DNA from: Lodderomyces elongisporus
Taxonomy: Eukaryota > Ascomycota > Pichiomycetes > Serinales > Debaryomycetaceae
NCBI RefSeq assembly: GCF_030384665.1
Contig: NC_083674.1
Span: 1,178,001-1,242,000 of the forward strand
Length of the DNA stretch: 64,000 nucleotides
Reading direction: 5' to 3'
The notes beneath the pieces were generated by a model that was not told where the DNA came from, made no database searches, and was given only the letters and a program-made list of their open reading frames with translations. Below, piece by piece: positions 1 to 8,979 of the stretch. How positions within the stretch are numbered: the stretch's first letter is position 1; each line of letters starts with the position of its first letter. The position numbers were made by a program, and so were the translations under genes.

Positions 1-1177
1 GACTCAACTCTAACCATTCATGCCAAATAGGGTCCTGTTCGCCATACTTGGCACTATAGAGGTCCATGATTTGTCGACAGTTTTCAAATATAATGTCGTA
101 TCTTTTGCCTTCGGGCCACTGTTGTAAAAGTGGGAAGGGCATGACTCCCAAAGAATTTTTCGGAATGGGAAAATTTAATAAACCAGCAATTGCAGGGACC
201 AAATCTATTTGAGATATGCTATTGTAAAAATCGTATTCATCATATTTCTTTTGTTCTCCAGTTCTTGTATTGTCATTGTACACATTAAACTTGGGTGATA
301 TAAAAGTGAGTGCTGCGGATGTTTCACCTGGTGATGATCCGCCGTGATTACCAACCTCATTCATTCCATGGTCGCCCATCACAATAAGAACAGTTTCCTG
401 GTTATCGTTGATGTAGTTGTATAAACGCTTTACAATCAAATCCATTTCCTTTTGTTTTGGTTTCATGTATACCGAGTTTGGCCCACCCTTATGCCCTATA
501 TGATCCAATCCCAAGTAATGAAGGATTAAGCCATCCCAATTTTTATTATTTGCAACATGTTGCTCTTTAAACAATTGAGTATCCAAGTGGCGAGTTACGT
601 TATTGTCAACCTCTGTGAAATCGCTAACAAAAAAGGAATTAGTTCCTTCGTATTCTTGAAATTCGGTGGGGAACAACTTCAACCAAGTATCATCTCCAAA
701 AAAGTTTATAGTTTTATTTTTCAACTTTAGCTGATGAATCCAAGAGTCTTGGTTGTGCAAGCCTTGTGAGTCATCATAGTCGTCTGCAATGTTCAAGATT
801 GCATCCAAAAAGTTCGGTGTACCTCCGGTGGTGATCCCTTTGAGTCTTGGTAAAGTTACCGTTGGAGGATTTGAAAATGCAGTGAATGGAATTGCATTTC
901 CTTGTTTGATTAATTGCTGCAAAAAATCAAATCCCGAGTTTTCACCATAGCAAAAGTCTGAGCGCATTGCATCCACCACCATGAGTATGAATCTTTCAAA
1001 TTTTGGCTGGCCATTGAGATCCAAAAATGGAGAAACTGAACCACTAGTGAAGGTGTTGGACCCTGGAAGCACAACCTTTGAAGGGAAATACCCGCGGAGA
1101 AATAGTAAGTATCCTACTATGTTAGCAATAGACACTACCCAGTAGATAAACCATCTTGATGTCAACGATGACAACAT
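1..1177 (-). CDS. LAS21: GPI ethanolamine-phosphate transferase 2, 5' part (runs off left edge)
   Basis: About 392 N-terminal residues are visible; the 3' part lies outside the window. Las21/Gpi7 adds ethanolamine phosphate to the second mannose of GPI anchors in the ER. The start ATG at 1177 is followed by one hydrophobic segment (about residues 10-28), then a lumenal alkaline-phosphatase-superfamily domain. Recognisable family motifs are VVDAMRSDF (about 67-75, the metal and nucleophile region), FSNPPTVTLPRLKGITTG, FFGDDTWLKLFP, FVSDFTEVDNNVTRHL, LHYLGLDHIGHKGGP and MGDHGMNEVGNHGG. The Asn-Pro-Pro-Thr-Val-Thr segment and the text around it match Las21 better, from memory, than Mcd4 or Gpi13. 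The polytopic C-terminal half cannot be judged. The gene is divergent from the permease at 3091. Confidence 0.93.
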   Translation of the reverse strand, partial: MLSSLTSRWFIYWVVSIANIVGYLLFLRGYFPSKVVLPGSNTFTSGSVSPFLDLNGQPKFERFILMVVDAMRSDFCYGENSGFDFLQQLIKQGNAIPFTAFSNPPTVTLPRLKGITTGGTPNFLDAILNIADDYDDSQGLHNQDSWIHQLKLKNKTINFFGDDTWLKLFPTEFQEYEGTNSFFVSDFTEVDNNVTRHLDTQLFKEQHVANNKNWDGLILHYLGLDHIGHKGGPNSVYMKPKQKEMDLIVKRLYNYINDNQETVLIVMGDHGMNEVGNHGGSSPGETSAALTFISPKFNVYNDNTRTGEQKKYDEYDFYNSISQIDLVPAIAGLLNFPIPKNSLGVMPFPLLQQWPEGKRYDIIFENCRQIMDLYSAKYGEQDPIWHEWLELS

Positions 1178-3090
1178 TGAAAAGTATGTTTTGATGGTGA
1201 ATAATAGTCGAGAGAGGTTCGGCTTAAGTTACAACCAATGGTAGTATTTTCCAAATAAAAATTCAAGAGAACGAAAATTTACCGCGCTGCAATAAAATAA
1301 GAATAAATAAAAATAAAAATAAAAAAAAGAATTAAAAAAGGAAGACCAATAACTTTTAATTTTTAATTTTTTGTTTGAATACCTTGCCAAAAAAAAAAAA
1401 ACAACAACAAAAACAACAGTAACAACAACACCAACAACCACAAACTTCCAACCTCGTGATTCAACGATGGTTAACTATTATTACTTTGTCTAAAGTAGCC
1501 AATAAGCAGCTTTAAACAACATTCAACAGAGCAAAGCTTCATATCTAGCCATAAAGCCAAAAAAAAAAAAAAAGAAAGAGAAGAAGAGAATAAAAGTACA
1601 AGAATTGAAAGGAATAGGATTACATATGGTAGGAAAAAAGCAGGGAGATTGTTTTAAATTTTTTTATATTTTTTATTTGGTATCAAATGCCCTTCATAGT
1701 GCGGGGGCGGTGAGAGGTGAGGAAGAAGGAAAGTGCGCGAATCCAAATTTGGATCATTGATGCGCATTTTTTGTCTCTTTGACAAAAACGGCAATTTGTA
1801 AAGCGCAATTCAATCCATTCCACATCACATTGCAAACCAAACGAAACCAAACCAAACGAAACGAAACTGATAATGAATATATAAAATTCCGCTCCGTTGA
1901 CGATACGAAGGATAAGAAAACAAATACTAGGAAAAGAGCAACTAGCACTTTATTTTTTTTTTTTTTTTTTGGAAAGAGGTGATACAAGACTTTTCATCTT
2001 TCTTAAACCCTATCTTTAAATACTTTAAGATACCTTAGAATACCTTGAAATACCTACCCTATTCACTGTTCTTCTTTACCTTTTTTTATTATTACCAAAC
2101 TAGGGTCATCGCGCTAGAGAATACGCTTATCATGCATAAAGCCTTTTGAAGAAAAAGAAATGACGATTAAGTAAAGACAAAGAGCAAGAGCTTGGAATAC
2201 TTTTTCTTGGGTGCAAGTTTAAGTTTGTTCTCATTTTCATATTCATTTTCATTTGCTTCTTCTCTCACTCTTTCTTTACTAAAAGAATCACACTTTAAAC
2301 ATGTAACAAAATATGAAAAGTTATATTGTATTCTTTATTATTATTTTTTTATTTATTTTTTTTTTACTTTTTCTTTCTCTGGTTTACATGCTATTTATTA
2401 ATTATACACATATAGGAACAAAAGGAACTCAATGTTATGCTGCGACGGAAAAGTGAATGAGATTAGTATTGGAGCGTGTTGTTTCTAACACATTGGTCAA
2501 TACTGATAATTCCTCTTATCTTTCTATCACTTGCACAAAGTAAAAGATTCTCAACAATAAATTTGCGGCTTATCTCTCGAATCATAAAGCCATATTCTTC
2601 TTCTTCTTCTCATACAATCTCCAATTTTTTTTTTTATTTTTATTTTTTTTATTTTTATTTTTATTTAATTTACTGAAATTGTAGAGCGCCAAAATCATCA
2701 ACGTATGCATCAACAGAGGAGAATCTGACTATACATTTTTCAACAAAGTGGAGGAGATGAGGTAGGTCCCCCTCCTCCTCTTCCTCCTCATTTTCTATAT
2801 CTTCTTCATTAGATAGCCGCGATGAAGATTGCAATATGAAAAGAATGGAACAAAAGGCCAAAGAAAATAAAATAAATAACCCAAACTAGTTTCATAATGC
2901 TTTCAGACGTGTAGATATATATATAGATATAGATATATATGTATACACATATATACATATATATATAAGTCTTGTATCATCCGCTCCAAGGACTGATTAG
3001 TTGCAAAAGCAAAAAAAAAAAAAAATCAAAACAAATTGAATCTAACATTCTACCTCAAGTTTTCAAGAGACACAAGTATAGCATTCTAGA
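1178..3090. other. Divergent intergenic region LAS21 / permease
   Basis: 1.9 kb with no credible gene. It holds poly(A)/poly(T) runs (1390-1430, 1558-1575, 1951-1971, 2620-2670), a direct run of ACGAAACCAAACC-like units (about 1835-1870), a CTC/CCT-rich stretch (2765-2800) and a TATA-rich block at about 2920-2967 that is well placed (about 125-170 bp) for the gene at 3091. GATAAG-type motifs occur at 1911, 2126, 2515 and 2569 (see separate entry). Confidence 0.7.
1911..2574. promoter_or_regulatory. GATAAG-type motif cluster upstream of permease
   Basis: Hexamers seen directly: GATAAG at 1911-1916 and CTTATC at 2126-2131, 2515-2520 and 2569-2574. GATA factors of the Gln3/Gat1 type bind this hexamer and drive nitrogen-catabolite control of permease genes in yeasts. 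Four copies in 660 bp upstream of an amine/amino-acid permease fits that, but the DNA is AT-rich and function is inferred. Confidence 0.4.
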
Positions 3091-4845
3091 ATGAAGCCAC
3101 AGACCTCGTCTCATAACACCACGTCCCCTCCGGGGCTCAGCCCAGTCATGTCCCAAGTGCACGTCGACGACATGAACATTACTTCTATATTGTCCAACCG
3201 TGGTGCCGTCATTAACGTCGACCACGTCATTGATAACGACGAAGCAATGATCTTGGCTATGGGATATAAACAAGAGCTCAAAAGAGAACTCTCGCTATGG
3301 TCAATTTTTGCAGTCAGTTTCTCGGTTTTGGGACTTTTACCTTCAATTGCCGCATGCTTTTCGTATCAACAATTGGTGATTGGTATTACACCTGTGCCGT
3401 GGATCGTGGCAATCGTATTTATCACCTCAGTTGCTTTGTCCATGGCTGAGATATCCTCGGCATTTCCATGCTCCGCCGGAACTCCTTATGCCGTGAGTCA
3501 GTTGGCTCCACCAAAATGGAAGGCATACTTAACTTGGTTTACATGCTGGGCCAACTGGTTATGTCAGATTACAGCTAGTCCTTCTGTTAGCTACTCTTGT
3601 GCAAGTATGATGCTTGCCCTTTACTCTTTCAACAGTGAAAGCTATACCCCAACAAATGGACACGTTTACGGCTTAACGACTGGCATTCAAGTCGTCAGTG
3701 GAGTCTTGAGTTGCTTACCAACCAAATGGGTTGCACGAGTAAGCTCAACAGGTACAATATGCAATATAGTATTTCTAGTTATTGTCTTTGTCGTGATTCT
3801 TGGAGGTAACAAGAGACAAGAACTCAATCCTTCAGAGGCCATGCCAAAGTTCAATGGGAATTCCAAAGCTTGGTCTTTAACAAATCAAGCCGAATGGCCT
3901 CAAGGTATTTCGTTTTTGATGAGTTTCTTATCGGCAATCTATTCACTTAGTGGTTACGATAGTCCATTCCATCTTTCCGAAGAATGTTCCAATGCCGCAA
4001 CTGCCGTTCCACGTGCCATTGTGATGACGAGTACAATTGGAGGTGCAGTTGGGTTTTTGTTTATGATTGCCATTTCGTACACGATTGTTAGTCTTCAAGA
4101 GATTAGTGACGATCCTCAAGGCTTGGGCCAGCCGTTTGTTACCTACTTGACGCAAATTTTGGAGCATAAACTCGTATTAGCTGCAACAGCGTTCACCATT
4201 GTGTCGTCATTTTTCATGGCTCAGAGTTGTTTGTTGGCATCATCTCGAGTCACGTACGCTTACTCGAGAGATGGCTTATTTCCATTATCGAGGATATGGA
4301 AACGCGTGTCACCATGGACTCAAACTCCCATTTGGGCAGTCGTGATGAATGTTGTGATTGGAGAGCTTATCTTGCTCTTAATATTTGCTGGAGATGTAGC
4401 CATTGGTGCCATATTTTCCGTTGGTGGTATTGCCGGATTTGTTTCATTTACCATGCCCACTTTACTCAAGATAACATATGCACGCAACTCTTTTAGACCA
4501 GGTCCTTGGAACTTGGGAAAGTTTTCACAGCCAGTTGGTTGGGTCTCAGTGGCCTTTGTTTCTTTAATGGTTCCTATTCTTTGTTTTCCATATGTAGTTG
4601 GCGAAGATCTCAATGCGCAAGAGATGAACTGGACAGTATTGGTATTCTTTGGACCTTTGTTGCTTGCTACAATCTGGTTTGCTATAGATGCACGCAAGTG
4701 GTATATTGGTCCACGTAGTAACATTGATGAGAAGGATATTACTTATGAAGACGATATGTTGACGGATGATAGTAAGGGTCATAGGACACCTGTTTATGAG
4801 AGCCAAGAGGTTCATACGCCTACTGGCGAAAAGGGATACAAATAG
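3091..4845 (+). CDS. APC-family amino acid/GABA/choline-type permease
   Basis: 584 residues with about 12 predicted hydrophobic spans, in the plasma-membrane (or vacuolar) amino acid/choline transporter family typified by Uga4 (GABA), Hnm1 (choline) and Bio5. The N-terminus is hydrophilic (about 1-65). The family entry motif MGYKQELKRELSLWSIFAVSF follows, shortened here to GYKQELKRELS, then GLLPSI in TM1. Also visible are SAGTPYAVSQLAPPKW before TM3, LSGYDSPFHLSEEC (about 288-301, the conserved acidic 'AHLSEE'-like segment) and SRDGLFPLS (about 390). The C-terminal tail is acidic and hydrophilic. The ATG has a TATA-rich block about 130 bp upstream. Substrate cannot be told from sequence; upstream GATA motifs suggest a nitrogen compound. 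It is not assigned to a specific orthologue. Confidence 0.88.
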   Translation: MKPQTSSHNTTSPPGLSPVMSQVHVDDMNITSILSNRGAVINVDHVIDNDEAMILAMGYKQELKRELSLWSIFAVSFSVLGLLPSIAACFSYQQLVIGITPVPWIVAIVFITSVALSMAEISSAFPCSAGTPYAVSQLAPPKWKAYLTWFTCWANWLCQITASPSVSYSCASMMLALYSFNSESYTPTNGHVYGLTTGIQVVSGVLSCLPTKWVARVSSTGTICNIVFLVIVFVVILGGNKRQELNPSEAMPKFNGNSKAWSLTNQAEWPQGISFLMSFLSAIYSLSGYDSPFHLSEECSNAATAVPRAIVMTSTIGGAVGFLFMIAISYTIVSLQEISDDPQGLGQPFVTYLTQILEHKLVLAATAFTIVSSFFMAQSCLLASSRVTYAYSRDGLFPLSRIWKRVSPWTQTPIWAVVMNVVIGELILLLIFAGDVAIGAIFSVGGIAGFVSFTMPTLLKITYARNSFRPGPWNLGKFSQPVGWVSVAFVSLMVPILCFPYVVGEDLNAQEMNWTVLVFFGPLLLATIWFAIDARKWYIGPRSNIDEKDITYEDDMLTDDSKGHRTPVYESQEVHTPTGEKGYK

Positions 4846-5299
4846 AATTAGAAATTCTTGATCAATCGTTTATTTATATACTTAGTATTGAGTACGACTC
4901 TTTGCAAAAACTCTTTACAAAGTCTTTACAAAGTCTTTACAAAGTCTTTCCAACTCTGAGTTTTGTCTTTTTGTTTTTTCTTATTCCTATTTTTCTGTTT
5001 TTCTAATTTCACCACTATTATTTATTATCAATGATTCCTGTCTTTCCTTTCTTTCTTGTCTTTAATTTAACAAATTTGATTTTGTCTTCTATACTATCTG
5101 CCTCATAATCTGAGTGTTGATCCATAATTTGATTTTAAAAAATGTCTCTCTCACGTGATCTATACTTTTTTCACAGAACTGAAGATGGAATACTAATATG
5201 TATATATATATATATTTATATACATTAAAAAAAAATAGATAACAAATGAATTGCATCCGCCATTCGAAATACAAGTCCCTATTTCTACCATCAAACGTG
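4846..5299. other. Intergenic, permease to U2AF1-like gene
   Basis: Contains the 11-bp tandem repeat, pyrimidine-rich DNA, one CACGTG palindrome (5152-5157) inside TCACGTGA, and a long TATA block at about 5199-5223. The TATA block ends only about 22 bp before the first ATG (5246), so transcripts probably begin close to or after that ATG. This favours initiation at 5300. Confidence 0.6.
4911..4950. repeat. 11-bp tandem repeat in permease 3' region
   Basis: Three and a half copies of (G/C)TCTTTACAAA in head-to-tail order, 65 bp after the permease stop codon. It probably lies in the 3' UTR. Confidence 0.85.
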
Positions 5300-6133
5300 A
5301 TGAGTCATACTAGCAATAGCAACAACAGCAAAAGTAATAGCAGCAACAGCAGCAACAGCAGCAGTAATCACAATAGGCGATACGAGCGTGAAGGGTTGAT
5401 TACATGTCAGTTTTACAACAAGATTGGCGCATGTAGGCACGGCGAAAAATGTTCTAAGAAGCACATCAAACCCACAAACTCAAAAACATTGATACTTGCA
5501 AACCTTTACCAAAACCCGAAACTAAACAAGAATGAATCAGATGAATTATCGCAACTGCAGTTGCAAGAGTCGCTAGATTTGTTTTTTCAGGATGTGTTTA
5601 TTCACCTTAGTCAAAAAGGAGAAGTTGCCTCATTGGTTGTTTGTGAGAACGAAAATAACCATTTGAACGGGAATGTTTATGTGCGGTTCTATTCTGAAAA
5701 AGATGCACAGCAAGCCAACCAGGAGTTGAATCAAGAATGGTTTAATGGCAGACCCGTTCATTCTGATTTGTCCCCGGTTTATAGTTTTGATGAGGCACGA
5801 TGTAGAGCATACGATACGAATTCATGTGAGAGAGGTGAGATGTGCAATTATATGCACTTGAGGCTGCCCACCAAGAGTTTACTAGACAAACTCACGCAAG
5901 GTCAGGAAAAGAAATATGCAAGTAAGAGGCTAGAAAGATTGAAGACAGAATTGCGTGAACTTGGCGGTGATTATGATGCAGGTTTTTATAATGGTGGCAG
6001 TAGTGATGGTGGTGTTATTGGTGGTGATGGTGGTGAGGGTGGCGAGAGTGGCACGACAAATAATTCATCGGCAACTGAAAGCCACAAGTCAGTTCCCACA
6101 ACAACAGGATCTCTCTTGGACCAACTATTTTAA
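5300..6133 (+). CDS. U2AF small subunit-like splicing factor (CCCH-UHM-CCCH)
   Basis: 277 residues from the ATG at 5300; an in-frame ATG at 5246 would add 18. The order is a Ser/Asn-rich head, zinc finger C-x8-C-x5-C-x3-H (36-55), a U2AF-homology RRM (about 65-160, with GNVYVRFYSEKDAQQAN as RNP1-like region), and a second finger C-x7-C-x5-C-x3-H (about 176-195), then a basic helix and a Gly-rich tail. This architecture and both finger spacings are diagnostic of U2AF35/U2AF1, which reads the 3' splice-site AG with the large subunit. S. cerevisiae lacks a U2AF35 gene, so retention here is notable. The start at 5300 is chosen because the 18 extra residues show no conservation and the TATA block is very close to 5246. 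Confidence 0.9.
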   Translation: MSHTSNSNNSKSNSSNSSNSSSNHNRRYEREGLITCQFYNKIGACRHGEKCSKKHIKPTNSKTLILANLYQNPKLNKNESDELSQLQLQESLDLFFQDVFIHLSQKGEVASLVVCENENNHLNGNVYVRFYSEKDAQQANQELNQEWFNGRPVHSDLSPVYSFDEARCRAYDTNSCERGEMCNYMHLRLPTKSLLDKLTQGQEKKYASKRLERLKTELRELGGDYDAGFYNGGSSDGGVIGGDGGEGGESGTTNNSSATESHKSVPTTTGSLLDQLF

Positions 6134-7114
6134 GAGAATATGTATTATAAAACACTTTGTACTACTCATTCTAAAATTTTTGTAATTTCTGTTGCTTTTG
6201 AGTCACCCATAATCCCAACATCATGGGCCATTTAGCCAGCCTTTTTTCCACTAAAAAGAAAAAAAAAGGAAATAAACGAGATGACAAACATTGCAATGAA
6301 CAAAACAATACAAAATTGAAAGGTCAGTAGGTTTGTATGGAAGTTTTGGAGATTTAGTGCTAATTAAAAAGAAAAGAGTGCGAACGCAAGGGAAGAGAGA
6401 GCGAGAGGGAGAGGGAGAGAGAGTGTGTAGATGAGCTCAAACTCGAAAGTAAAAAGCCTGGATATAATGATCGCGTTACATCTGTGTTTCGTCCACACGA
6501 TCCAGTTTTCTCTTAATGATGGTCTTGATAATCAACGTATAATTGAAAATACAACAAACTATATTATTTATACTGGAATTTATATATAGATGTAGAAATA
6601 AATAAATATATATTCAATGGTTAGCTGAGCTCTATGTTACAATTTAAAGTGGAAATGAACGTTCTTTGTTACTTTTCACTGTCTCCGAAATGAAAAGCTT
6701 TTCCATATCCCCGAGTGGTAGCAGTTCTATACTGCCAACAGAAATCAGGAACCGCACACCATGCAAAAATTCCATCTCCACAAGTATTCCGATGATCACA
6801 AAAGAAAGCTAATTTCATGAACAAAAGCATAGACGTTGCACAAACTTCAATACACTCCAACATATATATATGGTGTTTTGGACCATATCAAACCACTATA
6901 GCTTGACATAATTACACTCGTTTGAAATCACAAGTAAAGCCAATTTGAGACCTTTTTTTTTCCCTCCAGCATATTATATCAAAGGCTATCGAATTAAAAT
7001 TTTGTTTCTTTTTTTCTGTTCTGTTCTGTTCTTTTCTTTTCTTTTCTTGAATTTTTTTTTTTCTTGAAATTTTCATCCAACGAAAACGAGGCGACCAAAA
7101 AATTACCAAACAAG
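6134..7114. other. Intergenic, U2AF1-like to MMT
   Basis: Mostly A/T-rich, with a GA-rich stretch (6390-6425), TATA-like DNA (6555-6615) and TTCTG/TTTTC pyrimidine repeats just before the MMT gene (7010-7060). A short minus-strand frame with ATG and six cysteines lies at 6669-6863 (separate low-confidence entry). Confidence 0.6.
6669..6863 (-). CDS. Possible small Cys-rich ORF (64 aa), unrecognised
   Basis: ATG-initiated 64-codon frame in a spacer, with six cysteines, three tryptophan/histidine-containing patches and no low-complexity sequence, unlike the surrounding A/T-rich DNA. There is TATA-like sequence just upstream on the minus strand (6864-6872). No family is recognised and an open frame of this length is expected by chance in some spacers, so it may be meaningless. 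Confidence 0.15.
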   Translation of the reverse strand: MLECIEVCATSMLLFMKLAFFCDHRNTCGDGIFAWCAVPDFCWQYRTATTRGYGKAFHFGDSEK

Positions 7115-8689
7115 ATGAATATTTCTTACAGCCCGCAATTGCAGCATCTGATAACAGCTAATTTGAAACGATATATACTACCGAGAATATCTCACCAGAA
7201 AGGGTCAATTGGTTATCAACTTGGTTTTCGAAATAAAGTTACAACCCAACCATTAAGTCTTGTACTACATTACCGATACTATTCCGGAATTTCTAATTTC
7301 AACAGAGCCATGTCTACAGAAACGGAGAAGAATTCCGCTAAAATGGACGAGATTACTCAACCACAAGCACAAGCACAAGCACAAGTAAATTCTCCTTCTC
7401 ATTCTCATTCCCACTCAAACTCAGACTCAGACTCAGACGCAGACTTACAGTCACACTCGCACTCGCATTCGCATTCGCATTCGCATGCCGGAGGTATACT
7501 TCACCACCATCACTCGATGCACGAACCAAATGAACTTCTTTCTACTAGTGCATCTTCCATCAAGTCAAACCCTGCTGTGCGGATAACTTGGATTGGACTC
7601 TTAGTGAATATAACTTTGGCCATCTCCAAAGGTGTTGGTGGTGTTTACTTTCATTCGCAAGCCTTAATAGCCGATGCCATACATTCAGTGAGCGATATGC
7701 TTGCTGATTTCTTAACACTTGCTACGGTTAATGTGGCAGCAAAAGTTGGAACACCAACAAAGTTCCCATTTGGGTATGGAAAACTTGAAACTGTAGGATC
7801 ATTCACAGTCAGTGCAATTCTTCTTTTTGCAGGTATATCAGTTGGCTGGTCTTCGTTGTTGCTGATATTCGAGTTTGTGCTTCCAACACAGTTGTACGAA
7901 ATTGCCGCTAGTATTCAAATTGGACACAGCCACAGTCATGCAGGTTTGAGCGGAAACTCTGCAGGTACTGGTGTTCTGGGTCATGCACAAAGTGATGGAC
8001 TTGGCCATAGTCACAGTCACAGTCACAGTCACGGGCACACCCACATCACACCCACAAACACTGAGTTGACAACTCATCGAGAAATTCCCAATATTAATGC
8101 TGCATGGTTGGCAGCAGGCTCCATAATCGTCAAAGAAATTCTATACAGAAAGACGATGAAAATAGCTGTCGAGACAAACTCAAAGGTTTTGGTGGCAAAT
8201 GCATGGCATCATAGGGTTGACTCCTTAACTGCTGTGGTTGCTCTTTTAACAGTTGCGGGCGGTGTGCTATTCAATGTTGCATGGTTGGACTCAGTCGGTG
8301 GTATTGGGGTCTCTATTCTCATTATCAAAGCTGGGTGGGACACAATGAAAGAAGCATGGTACGAATTAATTGATCGCGGAGAGCAACCTGGTTCCGACTT
8401 GTACAACAAAGTCGAAAACATTATCCAACTTGAGTTGAAAAGCAACGAGGTTTTGAATCAATTTAAATTAAAACATTTAGCCGTATTATCTTCCGGTGCT
8501 AACACAAACATAAATTTCACGTTATTGACGGAGAATAAGAATATCGGCTTGTTAACATTGAACAAGTACGAAAGAACATTGACCCAATTGATCAAGGAAG
8601 ATGACAGATTTGTGCGGAATGTATCGATCAAGTTTGAAGTTGCTTCTGAAAGCGAATTGGATGAATCGCTTGAGAAGCAAGATGGTTAA
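7115..8689 (+). CDS. Mitochondrial cation diffusion facilitator (MMT1/MMT2 type)
   Basis: 524 residues from ATG 7115. The N-terminus (about 1-60) is basic, hydroxylated and without acids, as in a mitochondrial presequence. CDF signature pieces follow: TWIGLLVNITLAISKG (TM1), ADAIHSVSDMLADFLTL (metal-site HxxxD), KFPFGYGKLE, and later AWHHRVDSLTAVVAL (second metal site), then a C-terminal cytoplasmic-type domain. Mmt1/Mmt2 are mitochondrial iron transporters of this family. Two His-Ser repeat tracts are visible, one before TM1 (about residues 92-135) and one in the loop between TM4 and TM5 (about 272-312); such His-rich loops commonly bind metals in CDF proteins. An upstream in-frame extension begins only with TTG, so it is not used. 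Confidence 0.92.
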   Translation: MNISYSPQLQHLITANLKRYILPRISHQKGSIGYQLGFRNKVTTQPLSLVLHYRYYSGISNFNRAMSTETEKNSAKMDEITQPQAQAQAQVNSPSHSHSHSNSDSDSDADLQSHSHSHSHSHSHAGGILHHHHSMHEPNELLSTSASSIKSNPAVRITWIGLLVNITLAISKGVGGVYFHSQALIADAIHSVSDMLADFLTLATVNVAAKVGTPTKFPFGYGKLETVGSFTVSAILLFAGISVGWSSLLLIFEFVLPTQLYEIAASIQIGHSHSHAGLSGNSAGTGVLGHAQSDGLGHSHSHSHSHGHTHITPTNTELTTHREIPNINAAWLAAGSIIVKEILYRKTMKIAVETNSKVLVANAWHHRVDSLTAVVALLTVAGGVLFNVAWLDSVGGIGVSILIIKAGWDTMKEAWYELIDRGEQPGSDLYNKVENIIQLELKSNEVLNQFKLKHLAVLSSGANTNINFTLLTENKNIGLLTLNKYERTLTQLIKEDDRFVRNVSIKFEVASESELDESLEKQDG

Positions 8690-8763
8690 TGAGGATGATG
8701 AAGAAACAAAATAAGTAAATTAACAAATTTTTAAAACAATGCTGTTAGGAAGATAAACAAGGC

Positions 8764-8813
8764 AGAGAAAGAAAGAGAGAGAGAGAGAGAGAAAGAGAGA
8801 AAGAAAGAAAGAA
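8764..8813. repeat. GA/GAAA microsatellite
   Basis: Imperfect (GA)n/(GAAA)n tract in the short convergent spacer between the MMT-type gene and CLU1 (8690-8979). Confidence 0.8.
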
Positions 8814-8979
8814 TAGAGGAAAAGAAAGAATGTGATTTTCAAAAGTGGAGTCCAATAGGATATCAATTTCAAGTACCGAAACTCACATATCAACAGTGGT
8901 GTTGACTCCTTTGTAGTCGATGCATCTTCTCCTCTTTATCTTTATTTATTCTTTATTCTTTATTTACATGTTGTATATA

